DNA of 64,000 nucleotides from Rhodospirillaceae bacterium. GTDB lineage: Bacteria; Pseudomonadota; Alphaproteobacteria; Rhodospirillales; JABHCV01. The translations under genes and the position numbers were made by a program. The stretch is from assembly GCA_018662005.1 (NCBI GenBank), contig JABJHA010000004.1, positions 1-64,000 of the forward strand. Reading direction: 5' to 3'. The notes beneath the pieces were generated by a model that worked only from the letters and a program-made list of their open reading frames with translations, searched no databases and was not told the origin of the DNA. Below, one piece after another: positions 8,762 to 16,593 of this stretch; positions within the stretch are counted from its first letter, which is position 1, and each line of letters begins with the position of its first letter.

Positions 8762-9931
8762 TCAGCCACAGGCCCGGTCGAGAACATTGTGCAATTCCCT
8801 GATCTGTGGTTGCAAGTCTGCAGGATGGTTGCCAACGAAAAATCCATGGTCATGGACCGTATCGGCATTTTTTAAGTCACCCACTATTTCAATATCGTAA
8901 TGCCTGGCGACATCATGTCGCATAATATTGCCGCCGGTTATCATACGATAACCGATATCGGCTTTGCTCAGCTCCGCCAACACCCGGGTCCGGTCGAAGT
9001 TGTAGGTGGGATTTAAAATAATAGGAAAGGAAAAGGCCGAGCTTTTCCCCGTTTCACGTTGAATGATGAACCTGTCATCACCCCTGAACAAATCTTGAAA
9101 CAGGGCCAGATTAGCGCGCCGAACCTGCGTCATTCCAGCCAGTTTCTGAAGCTGTCTCAACCCGATGGCACCGCTCATTTCAACAGGGCGGAGGTTATAG
9201 CCGGGTAGGATAAACCGATAAGCTTCAAAAAAATCATCGTCCCCAGATACAAAGATTGACGAGTCACCGGGTAAATCACGAGTCCAGCCATGGGCGCGCA
9301 AGGCGCGCATCAAATGATATAGTTCCTCGTCATCGGTAATCGCCATCCCGCCTTCCATGGTGGCGATGTGATGTGAAAAGAAAAAACTGAAGGTATTGAT
9401 ATCGCCAAAGGTGCCCGTTTTGCGGCCGTTCAATTCCGCATCCGCAGATTCACAATTGTCTTCAATAAAATACAATCCGTGATCGTCGGCAAATTTCCGC
9501 TGGACGTCCATAGCAGCGGGGTTGCCAAGAATGGACACACCAACAAGTAACTTCGTATTGGGTGTCAGGGCGTCCTCCAGCTTGCTGACGTCAACATTCA
9601 GGGTCTCCAGTTCCACGTCAACGACACGCATCTTCAGTCCGTATTGCTGCAGCGGGCTGTAGGTTGTGGCCCAGGCAATAGCTGGAACAATGGCCTCGTC
9701 GCCTCGTTGCAGAGGTCTATTGCGGGTAAAGCAGAGGCTGGCGACAGCAACCAGATTGGCGGAGGATCCGGAATTAACCATTACGGCGTATTTCTTGCCG
9801 AAATAACCGGCGAAAGCTTCCTCAAAGGCGGCTACCTTTGGCCCCATGGTATAGCGGTCCGATTCAATGACTTCGTTGATTGAAGCAATTTCATCGTCAT
9901 CCCACGAGGAGGCGGCTAGATCAAGAAACAT
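8762..9931 (-). CDS. ColD/RfbH-like PLP-dependent nucleotide-sugar 3-dehydratase (389 aa)
   Basis: Member of the DegT/DnrJ/EryC1 fold, but the lysine that normally binds PLP is replaced by histidine. The segment reads FSFFFSHHIATMEGG, with His187-His188 where transaminases have SNKNMTTGEGG or similar. This substitution is the hallmark of ColD (GDP-4-keto-6-deoxymannose 3-dehydratase) and RfbH/E1 (CDP-sugar 3-dehydratase), which remove the C3 hydroxyl instead of transaminating. The rest of the fold is intact (NSGSSANL phosphate pocket, VGVSILGNPAAMD, EDNCES). It is followed by an epimerase and GDP-sugar activation genes and preceded by a thiamine-diphosphate E1 pair. I infer a 3-deoxy-4-keto nucleotide-sugar product; the base sugar is not known. 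Confidence 0.8.
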   Translation of the reverse strand: MFLDLAASSWDDDEIASINEVIESDRYTMGPKVAAFEEAFAGYFGKKYAVMVNSGSSANLVAVASLCFTRNRPLQRGDEAIVPAIAWATTYSPLQQYGLKMRVVDVELETLNVDVSKLEDALTPNTKLLVGVSILGNPAAMDVQRKFADDHGLYFIEDNCESADAELNGRKTGTFGDINTFSFFFSHHIATMEGGMAITDDEELYHLMRALRAHGWTRDLPGDSSIFVSGDDDFFEAYRFILPGYNLRPVEMSGAIGLRQLQKLAGMTQVRRANLALFQDLFRGDDRFIIQRETGKSSAFSFPIILNPTYNFDRTRVLAELSKADIGYRMITGGNIMRHDVARHYDIEIVGDLKNADTVHDHGFFVGNHPADLQPQIRELHNVLDRACG

Positions 9932-9970
9932 GGTGTTGTTTTCTTTCTATTGGCTGAAAAATTCAAAGCT

Positions 9971-11041
9971 CTAAAACGGGCCCTTAAATTCACTCTGGTA
10001 GGCTAATTGTGCTTTTTCGCGATCCACCTGCAGCTCCCTGGCATCTGGGCGCACCATGGCGAAAGCCTTGGCGGCAATGGTCCGGGGATTTGGATAGAAC
10101 CTGTCTTCCAAACTGGGCGTTGTTGGACACGGCGTTGGCGCAAACCCCATCCGGGCCATGACGATGCCGTCTTCAGAGGTACTCCGTTCACTGACTGCGG
10201 CCAATATTTCCGCGCTCATTCCGCAACTTTTCCACGCATTATCAACAATCAGAAGCCGCTTGGTCCGTTTGGCCGAAGTGACAATGGTATCGATATCAAG
10301 CGGCACCAGCCAAATCGGATCGATGACTTCCACGGTGATGCCCTCGTCAGCCAGCAACTCGTTCACCCGCAGACATTCGATCACCATATTTGAAATGCCT
10401 ACAAGGGTTATGTCATCCCCCTGAGTGCAAACCCGCGCCTTGCCCGGTTTCACCTCGAAGGGTTCCGTGGGGACATAGGCCTCCGTGTAATAAAGCAGCC
10501 GGTGCTCGGTAAACACCACCGGATTGTTGTCGCGGATAGCGGCAATCATACAGCCTTTGGCATCATGGGCATTTGATGGTGTGGCCAGCTTCAGTCCCGG
10601 CACATGGGCGAACATGGAATAAAGCGCCTGCGAATGCTGCGGACCCTGTCCCCATGATTTTCCGATGATTGAGCGAACCACGAGGGGAACCGTGACCGTG
10701 CCACCGTACATGTAGTGGGATTTTGCGGCCATGTTGATAAGCTGGTTCATCGCCAACATCATGAAATCCATGCGAATATGTACGTGGACCGGTCGCATCC
10801 CGGCCATGGCGGCGCCAATAGCAACACCCGTCATGGCGTCTTCGGAAAGGGGCGTGCCGAAGATGCGTTCGGGGCCGAATTTTTCCAACAGCCCGCGCAC
10901 GGATCCTTGAATGGATGTATGGTCGTCAACATCCAGACCCATAACGAAGACGTCTTCATCCAGCGCCATTTCCTGGGCAACTGCTTCACACACGGCAGCC
11001 CCATACGAAAGCAGTCGCCGGCCATTATTCTGCGTAGACAT
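9971..11041 (-). CDS. Thiamine-diphosphate E1 component, beta subunit (356 aa)
   Basis: Transketolase-fold beta subunit of 2-oxo-acid dehydrogenase E1 type. Visible features are the N-terminal DEDVFVMGLDV, the GPQHSQALYSMF active-site segment, TPSNAHDAKG, and a C-terminal transketolase domain with LLIVDNAWKSCG. Start at the ATG at 11041 (MSTQNNGRRLLSYG), which overlaps the end of the alpha gene by 17 nt; a longer in-frame start at 11086 would sit deep inside the alpha gene. No E2 lipoyl acyltransferase or E3 gene is present anywhere in the window, so oxidative acyl-CoA formation is unlikely. The setting, upstream of a ColD-like dehydratase and GDP-sugar genes, suggests decarboxylative two-carbon transfer onto a sugar. 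Confidence 0.85.
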   Translation of the reverse strand: MSTQNNGRRLLSYGAAVCEAVAQEMALDEDVFVMGLDVDDHTSIQGSVRGLLEKFGPERIFGTPLSEDAMTGVAIGAAMAGMRPVHVHIRMDFMMLAMNQLINMAAKSHYMYGGTVTVPLVVRSIIGKSWGQGPQHSQALYSMFAHVPGLKLATPSNAHDAKGCMIAAIRDNNPVVFTEHRLLYYTEAYVPTEPFEVKPGKARVCTQGDDITLVGISNMVIECLRVNELLADEGITVEVIDPIWLVPLDIDTIVTSAKRTKRLLIVDNAWKSCGMSAEILAAVSERSTSEDGIVMARMGFAPTPCPTTPSLEDRFYPNPRTIAAKAFAMVRPDARELQVDREKAQLAYQSEFKGPF

Positions 11042-11996
11042 GACGATGCAATTCTTCCATGGTCGGGAAAGGGCTGTTTGCGGCAAAACTCATCGCGGCA
11101 TCAATATCGGCCTCCACGTCGGTATCATGTCCGGCGACAACATCGCCGGGCAGCAAGTCCGCAAGAACCGACATTTGGTCATTTTCAATCCAGGGAATTG
11201 ACGCTTCGCGGGGGCGATAATTGGCGTCGAAATCCTCCTCAGGCCCCACATGGGAGCGCCATCGGTAGGTCGGGCACTCCATAAAAGCCGGCCCCTGGCC
11301 CGCCCGAATACTCATTGCGGAACCTTCTGCGATAGAGCGGATATTGAAAATATTCTGATCATCAAGCCGATGGGTAGGGATGCCGAATCCCGCAACCCGG
11401 TGGCAAATATCCATATGGGCCCAGCGCCGCTCAATCGGCGTGTGGACGGCGAGGGCATTATTTTCGCAAATAAAAAGCACGGGTAATTTTTGCAGCGATG
11501 CAAAATTCAGGCTTTCATAAAACACCCCTTCTTCCGTCGCCCCGTCACCAAAGAAACAAACCACTATCCGACCCTTGCCTTCGCGTTTCAATTTCAACGC
11601 ATGCCCCAGGGCAATGGGAATATTTGTCGCGACAACGCCCGAACTGCCGATCATATAGTGCTCACTATCGACAAGATGCATCGAACCGCCCTTGCCCGCC
11701 GCACAACCGTCTATTTTACCGTAGAGTTCCGCCATAAAGGCATTCAGATTACCGCCGTTGGCCAGGTAAAGGGCGTGTCCCCTGTAGGTGCCGGCGACAT
11801 AATCATCAGCTCGTAAAATATCACAAACTCCAACCGGTATGGCCTCCTGTCCAATCGATAGATGGACAGGACTTTTAATAACATCGGTGCGATAAATATC
11901 GGCAATCCGCTCTTCAACACGACGAATCAACCGCAAGCCGCGATACAGCCGACTGAGGTCTTCTGCCGAAACGTTATTCGGGGGATTTGATGTCAT
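11025..11996 (-). CDS. Thiamine-diphosphate E1 component, alpha subunit (323 aa)
   Basis: Alpha subunit of a heterotetrameric E1-type enzyme. The thiamine-diphosphate/Mg motif starts at FFGDGATEEGVFYESLNFA (GDG at 150-152) and ends with ENN at 178-180. Other family segments are HLSIGQEAIPVGV, GTYRGHALYLANGG and GKGGSMHLVD. Length fits acetoin-dehydrogenase or pyruvate-dehydrogenase alpha subunits. I use the ATG at 11996 (MTSNPPNNVSAEDLSRLYRG); a start at 12038 would add 14 non-conserved residues. With the beta subunit it heads the operon leading through the ColD-like enzyme to HddC and HddA. Branched-chain sugars such as yersiniose are known to gain a two-carbon unit by a thiamine enzyme (YerE) of a different family; the parallel is only an inference. 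Confidence 0.85.
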   Translation of the reverse strand: MTSNPPNNVSAEDLSRLYRGLRLIRRVEERIADIYRTDVIKSPVHLSIGQEAIPVGVCDILRADDYVAGTYRGHALYLANGGNLNAFMAELYGKIDGCAAGKGGSMHLVDSEHYMIGSSGVVATNIPIALGHALKLKREGKGRIVVCFFGDGATEEGVFYESLNFASLQKLPVLFICENNALAVHTPIERRWAHMDICHRVAGFGIPTHRLDDQNIFNIRSIAEGSAMSIRAGQGPAFMECPTYRWRSHVGPEEDFDANYRPREASIPWIENDQMSVLADLLPGDVVAGHDTDVEADIDAAMSFAANSPFPTMEELHRHVYAE

Positions 11997-12114
11997 GGCT
12001 CCAGAAGGGATGAGGGTGAAAGGTGCTCTTTGGCGCATCTATAACACAAGGCCGCACGACCCGTCCAGAAAATGGCGAGCGCAATTGCCGTCTTTTTGGG
12101 TAGCGCTTTCCTGA

Positions 12115-12819
12115 TTATTTCCAGAACCAGAGTTCCCGGAAAAAAGAAGTATAAAATGACAGGCCCCACTTAATAATCTGGAGCTTTCTATGACCGCCAA
12201 TGCGTGGCGGTTCATCGCCGGGAATTTCGCCGACTTTCAGGTTTCTCTTCAGGGCCCGCACGGACAACAAGGGTTCAATTCCCAGTTTTGTCCGATACAG
12301 TTTTTCATAAAATTCGAAAGTTTCATCGAGATGGATATCGAGTTCCTTGTAAAGGCTGCTCCGCCACGCCCGATAAATAACCATGCAATCCGTATAACTG
12401 CCGCCATAAAGAACATTGACCGTCGCGGTAAAAAGCCAATTTCCAAAAGCCGTTATAAGACTGTCATCTTCACTTTTTGCACCGTCGAGGTATCGCGACG
12501 CGATGACCATATCGAAACCGTCTTCCATCTTGGCGATCAAATCGGGAAGAAGTTCCGGAATGGAGTTTCCGTCCGGGCTAAAGGTAATAACGATATCACC
12601 GGTGACCAGTTCAAGGGCCTCGTTATAGGCGTGACGCAGACCTTTTTGAGTTTGCACATGGACCTGGTAACCCTGTTCACGTGCCCATTCAATGGTCCCG
12701 TCCGTGGAGCCGCCATCGACAATAATGATTTGATGAAAAAGGTCGGAGTCCACCCTCGGCATAATCACTTTCATGCCTTCAACCTCATTCCAGGTAAAAA
12801 CGAGAAGGGCCACTTTCAT
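12115..12819 (-). CDS. Family 2 glycosyltransferase, dolichyl-phosphate-mannose synthase-like (234 aa)
   Basis: GT-A fold enzyme. The N-terminus VALLVFTWNEVEGMKVIM is followed by IIIVDGGSTDGTI (nucleotide-binding) and VITFSPDGNSIPELLP, in which SPDGN sits at the usual metal-binding DxD position; the first Asp of DxD is therefore replaced. No C-terminal membrane helices are evident. ATG at 12819 chosen because GGAG lies 10 nt before it; the in-frame start at 12849 lacks such a signal. It is separated from the upstream radical SAM gene by a likely terminator. Donor and acceptor are unknown. Confidence 0.8.
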   Translation of the reverse strand: MKVALLVFTWNEVEGMKVIMPRVDSDLFHQIIIVDGGSTDGTIEWAREQGYQVHVQTQKGLRHAYNEALELVTGDIVITFSPDGNSIPELLPDLIAKMEDGFDMVIASRYLDGAKSEDDSLITAFGNWLFTATVNVLYGGSYTDCMVIYRAWRSSLYKELDIHLDETFEFYEKLYRTKLGIEPLLSVRALKRNLKVGEIPGDEPPRIGGHRKLQIIKWGLSFYTSFFRELWFWK

Positions 12820-12880
12820 CAGTGTGTTACTCCAGGGGAAATACTTCAATAAACAGGTTTAAGCAGTGGTTGTCATGGCT

Positions 12881-12918
12881 CGAAAATAAACGACGGCGGC
12901 AATCAAAACCGCCGTCTC
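12881..12918 (-). terminator. Rho-independent terminator after the radical SAM gene
   Basis: Perfect 8-bp stem GACGGCGG (12892-12899) pairing with CCGCCGTC (12909-12916) across a 9-nt loop. Read on the minus strand, it is followed by a T-rich run (GTTTATTTT). It starts a few bases after the stop codon at 12919, so it should end transcription of the two radical SAM genes before the downstream glycosyltransferase. Confidence 0.75.
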
Positions 12919-14424
12919 TTATGAGTCTTTATTATCACTTTCCGGTATGTGTTGTTCAATAATCTTGCGCGTCAGGCGGTGTTTGCTCATTTTCTCGATG
13001 TGCCGCCGTGTTTGCCAGCCGAAACGTTGGGTAATCATATCAAGATAACGCGGGTTTTCAAAATATTCGTGGAAGGCATTATCCCGAAAGGCCAAAACCT
13101 CCGCCGAGGACAAGGCGTTAGTTGGCATTGGATGGCAGTCAAAACTGTGTTGGGAATATCCTGACCAATTTTCCGGCAGGGGCAAGCCGCTGCTTTCCGC
13201 CTCAAGATAAAGCGGCGACCCCGGATAAGCCATGGCAGAATAAAAGTTGGCAAATTCGCAATTCAGTTCCTTGGCCAGTTCAAGAGTTTCGCCCATGGTT
13301 TCAAAATTGTCGTCCGGAAGGCCAAATATAAAGTTGCCGATGACGCTGATTCCGGCCTTTTGAATGTCGCCGACAATGTTAACTATATCCTTGGAATTGA
13401 GCGCCTTTTGGGATTCTTCGCGAACATGCTTGGACCCAGACTCGATACCAAGTGCCAGCCACTGGATTCCGCCATCGCGAAGTAACTTTAACTGATGCGA
13501 TTGAATCGTATCAATCCGGGCATAGGCCCAAATATTGAGCGGTCGATTGAGATCTGCTAACCCTTGGCAAATGGCCGTTACATGCCTTTCATTCAGCACG
13601 AACATTTCATCAATGATTTTGAATGTTTCTATGCCGTAATGAGAGCTCAGGTAGTCAACCTCGGCGACGACTTTTTCCGGCGAACGCATGCGATATCGAT
13701 TGCTGTCAAAGGGCGCATTTATGCAACAAAATGCGCATTTATAGGGACAGCCAAGGGAGGTGTAGATCGATGCGTAGGGTTGACGCTTTTCAAGATTTTT
13801 GAAGCATTGCCAGTTATGAGCACGGTATTTGTCCATTGGCAACAAGTCCCAGGTATTCCCGTGCAGTTCGTGATCCAGATCTTTTATCAAGGGGGCCGGG
13901 GAATTGACTGAAACGTCCTTCGCGTTCCACCAAACCAACCCCTGGACCCCGGCCAAGTCATCCGCCTTGGATTTAAGCGCCGCCAACAGTTGGACGACGG
14001 TTGAGGGGCCTTCCCCCTTGCAGGCGAAATCTACCGGTTCTTCCCTCAGGGTCCTTTCCGGCAAAGCCGATACATGGCCGCCCAGAATGATGATGGGGAT
14101 TTCGGGCGTCCTGTTCTTTATCGCTCGCGCCGTTTCGTTCGCAGGTGCCATCTGCTGGGTCGAGGCCGAGGGCTGATGCCCAAAGACGACTAGCCCGACC
14201 AGTCGGGGGTTCATTGCCTTTATCCGCTCACTGACTTCGTCAGGACCGATTTCTTCTGCTTCCGAATCGACAAGACGAACAATATAGCCATGATCACGAG
14301 CATAACCGGCGATCAGCCGGCACCAGAGAGGCGGCTCGACAGCGGTCAGGTCAGTGCCCAGGTTTTGATAAAGGCGCTTTCGCCCGCCAGGGTTTATAAG
14401 AACAAGGTCGATTTGGTCAGTCAC
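12919..14424 (-). CDS. B12-binding radical SAM protein (501 aa)
   Basis: Class B-type radical SAM enzyme. Residues 1-160 form a cobalamin-binding domain (VGLVVFGHQPSAST, IIILGGHVSALPE, DFACKGEGPST) that lacks the DxHxxG motif, as is common in this class. The radical SAM cluster is GCPYKCAFC (Cys226, Cys230, Cys233). It is followed by KIIDEMFVLN and LALGIESGSKHV, typical SAM-binding strands. Relatives include BchE and cobalamin-dependent methylases acting on unactivated carbon. It lies 58 nt downstream of another B12 radical SAM gene, so the two probably act in one pathway. The substrate, whether sugar, lipid or aglycone, is not visible. Confidence 0.85.
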   Translation of the reverse strand: MTDQIDLVLINPGGRKRLYQNLGTDLTAVEPPLWCRLIAGYARDHGYIVRLVDSEAEEIGPDEVSERIKAMNPRLVGLVVFGHQPSASTQQMAPANETARAIKNRTPEIPIIILGGHVSALPERTLREEPVDFACKGEGPSTVVQLLAALKSKADDLAGVQGLVWWNAKDVSVNSPAPLIKDLDHELHGNTWDLLPMDKYRAHNWQCFKNLEKRQPYASIYTSLGCPYKCAFCCINAPFDSNRYRMRSPEKVVAEVDYLSSHYGIETFKIIDEMFVLNERHVTAICQGLADLNRPLNIWAYARIDTIQSHQLKLLRDGGIQWLALGIESGSKHVREESQKALNSKDIVNIVGDIQKAGISVIGNFIFGLPDDNFETMGETLELAKELNCEFANFYSAMAYPGSPLYLEAESSGLPLPENWSGYSQHSFDCHPMPTNALSSAEVLAFRDNAFHEYFENPRYLDMITQRFGWQTRRHIEKMSKHRLTRKIIEQHIPESDNKDS

Positions 14425-14482
14425 TGGTTATTAGCTCTGCTGTTCAAAATTGAGGACTTAGCGTCCACGACCTGTGAAAATC

Positions 14483-16483
14483 CTAGTATTGCTCAACGGA
14501 ACAATATTCGGCGGGGACAAGAATGAGGTCACTTTTGCGACCCCAAAGAATTGTTTTTCGTGCATACAACCGCTTATCGTTTTCAAAGTTCTCGGGCTCC
14601 AAAGTCAATTGTTGGGGCGAGGCTTTCAATGGCACGGGATTGGGCCCAAACAATTTTTGAAAATACTCGGGAATGTTCAAGGAAAATAATTTGGCGCTTT
14701 TTTCCGGCAGCATCATCGTTGGAATGCGCATTTGTTGATAATCGACAACTTGAGATAACTCGTCATTGTCGAAGGTTTTACCGCTGCTTTGAAGAAACGA
14801 TCTGCATATATCAAGCGTTTCTGAATAAAAACTATCGAGATCGGCCGATAAATTGAGAAAACAAGCCTCTTCAACGTCCCAATAAATATCTCCATGCTCG
14901 GGTAAAAATACTCCTCGCCCTTCGCCATCAAAAAATTTGTCTGCCTGGTTATAGAGGGCCGCAACTTGGTCACTCCATATTGGGCAAGCATCTTGATCGA
15001 AGCGGGCTTCAGAGATGCAGGAAATCAATTCTGAATGTCGGCACCCCAACCTATTAAACAAATAGCCAAGGATGAAATACCCCAATTTGAGGCTATGCAG
15101 CAGCATGGTAATCCAGGAGAACACCATCAAATGACGCCAGTCATCCTTGCTCATGGTATTGGTCGTAACGACGATATCCTCAAATTCGGGCTGCCAGTCC
15201 GCCGGTCGCTTTTTGGCATGGATCTCCGCAGCTTCAATCCGTTGAGTTACAATACCAAATTCCTTTTGGTAGTCGGAATCTCCCAGGTCCGTGTTCGGAA
15301 ACACCAAACAGGAATAAATAAAAAGCTGATTGCTGAATCCGGAACTCAGGACCTCATCGACACCACCTATCCAGCTTGCAACAGTTTCGCCAGGCAAGCC
15401 AAGAATGAGCTCCGTATAGATGGGAATCCCTTTATCACCGAACTTTACCTGCAGACTTTTAGCTACGTCTATGCGGATGTTGTCTCTTTTTATATTTTTT
15501 TGCACCTGCTCACTCATACTTTGGTAGCTAATCGTAATTCCCTTTTCGAGACCGTGACTGTGCATAAAGGAGCCGATTTCAAGAATTTTCTCATCCGTAT
15601 TCTTGCCGTAACAGGTTCGGAATTTTTCCGGGAACCCATATTTGTTTTTGGTCTCTGCAAGAAATTTTGCAATTTCCATATCACGCCGGTGCATGCCAAA
15701 ATTTGAATCAGCATTGAAAACGTACTGAATGCCCCGTTTCCCCATCCATTCAATTTCTTGATTTACCCGATTGAGGCTGTGGTAACGGTATTTACGGCTC
15801 AGCCCGCCCTTTCCCCAATAACAAAAGGTGCATAAAAATGGGCACCCCCGGTTTGTCTCGACAATGGCCTGAAAAGTAAGGTCGTCCCTGGTGTCGATCA
15901 AGTCGTCAAACAAGCCGCTCACATATGGTGATGGATAGGTATCAAGGTCACGATTAAAGGGCCGATCAGTGGAGTTATTAATGAATTCCCCATTCGAATC
16001 ACGCCATGAAACGCCGGCAAGGCCCGCGAGATCCTCTCCGTCGACCAGGCGTTCGAGAATTTCTGTGAAGGCTTCTTCTCCTTCTCCCCTGACGGCAATA
16101 TCGATAAAGGGATATTGGTCAAAAAATGTTTCCGGAGAGTGCGGAACCTGGGCTCCGCCAACAACAATTTTACATTCGGGAAACCGGCGCTTCACCTCTC
16201 GCGCAACATGCAGGGACAATTGCTCGTTCCACATGGACATGGAAAATGCGGCGACGAAGGGGTCTTCATACTGTTTGATAATATTGGCCGACGCGTCCAA
16301 GTGAAACAAATATGGGCGAAATAAGCACGTTTCTCGAATTTTTTCAGAGAGTTCGGCGTGTGCCTGCAGCAACCCAGAGACCAGAGGCAGATAGGTCGTG
16401 CCGTCTAATAAAACATTATATTCGTTTAAATATATCCGTTTTTTAACGTCGTCAGGCACGTGTTTTTCCTTGCTACGTAACAC
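14483..16483 (-). CDS. B12-binding radical SAM protein, long form (666 aa)
   Basis: Second cobalamin-dependent radical SAM enzyme. The B12-binding half has FSMSMWNEQLSLHVA, KIVVGGAQVPHSPE and IAVRGEGEEAFTEI. The [4Fe-4S] motif is GCPFLCTFC (Cys214, Cys218, Cys221). NADSNFGMHRRD and ITISYQSMSEQV follow. The C-terminal roughly 250 residues are an extension without a motif I recognise, containing a hydrophobic segment near WITMLLHSLKLGYFILGYL. The start is a GTG with no clear ribosome site, so the N-terminus is uncertain. The region is more AT-rich than the operons on either side. Methyl transfer is the commonest chemistry in the class, but other radical chemistry is known. Confidence 0.8.
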   Translation of the reverse strand: MLRSKEKHVPDDVKKRIYLNEYNVLLDGTTYLPLVSGLLQAHAELSEKIRETCLFRPYLFHLDASANIIKQYEDPFVAAFSMSMWNEQLSLHVAREVKRRFPECKIVVGGAQVPHSPETFFDQYPFIDIAVRGEGEEAFTEILERLVDGEDLAGLAGVSWRDSNGEFINNSTDRPFNRDLDTYPSPYVSGLFDDLIDTRDDLTFQAIVETNRGCPFLCTFCYWGKGGLSRKYRYHSLNRVNQEIEWMGKRGIQYVFNADSNFGMHRRDMEIAKFLAETKNKYGFPEKFRTCYGKNTDEKILEIGSFMHSHGLEKGITISYQSMSEQVQKNIKRDNIRIDVAKSLQVKFGDKGIPIYTELILGLPGETVASWIGGVDEVLSSGFSNQLFIYSCLVFPNTDLGDSDYQKEFGIVTQRIEAAEIHAKKRPADWQPEFEDIVVTTNTMSKDDWRHLMVFSWITMLLHSLKLGYFILGYLFNRLGCRHSELISCISEARFDQDACPIWSDQVAALYNQADKFFDGEGRGVFLPEHGDIYWDVEEACFLNLSADLDSFYSETLDICRSFLQSSGKTFDNDELSQVVDYQQMRIPTMMLPEKSAKLFSLNIPEYFQKLFGPNPVPLKASPQQLTLEPENFENDKRLYARKTILWGRKSDLILVPAEYCSVEQY

Positions 16484-16551
16484 TATACATATTGTGTGTG
16501 CGGCTATTTATTGAAGGGCTAATTTTGGTGATGAAAAAGAAATTGTGCCGG

Positions 16552-16581
16552 AAGGTAGTTGAAGGTGCGGATTCGTGTCAA
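16552..16581 (-). promoter_or_regulatory. Candidate promoter upstream of the long radical SAM gene
   Basis: A perfect TTGACA (16581-16576, minus strand) is followed after 18 nt by TACCTT (16557-16552), a weak -10. It would start transcription about 60 nt before the GTG at 16483. Seen by eye only. The -10 is poor, so confidence is low. Confidence 0.25.
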
Positions 16582-16593
16582 GTTGTATCCACA

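Noticed and set aside
9971-11996. Reading the E1 pair as housekeeping pyruvate or acetoin dehydrogenase
   Set aside because: No E2 or E3 gene in the window and the pair is embedded among nucleotide-sugar genes; kept as an unassigned E1-type enzyme, not named pdhA/pdhB.
12058-12114. Possible terminator hairpin (AGCGC ... GCGCT) after the GT2 gene
   Set aside because: Only 5-bp stem and a loop of about 20 nt; no T-run, so not supported.
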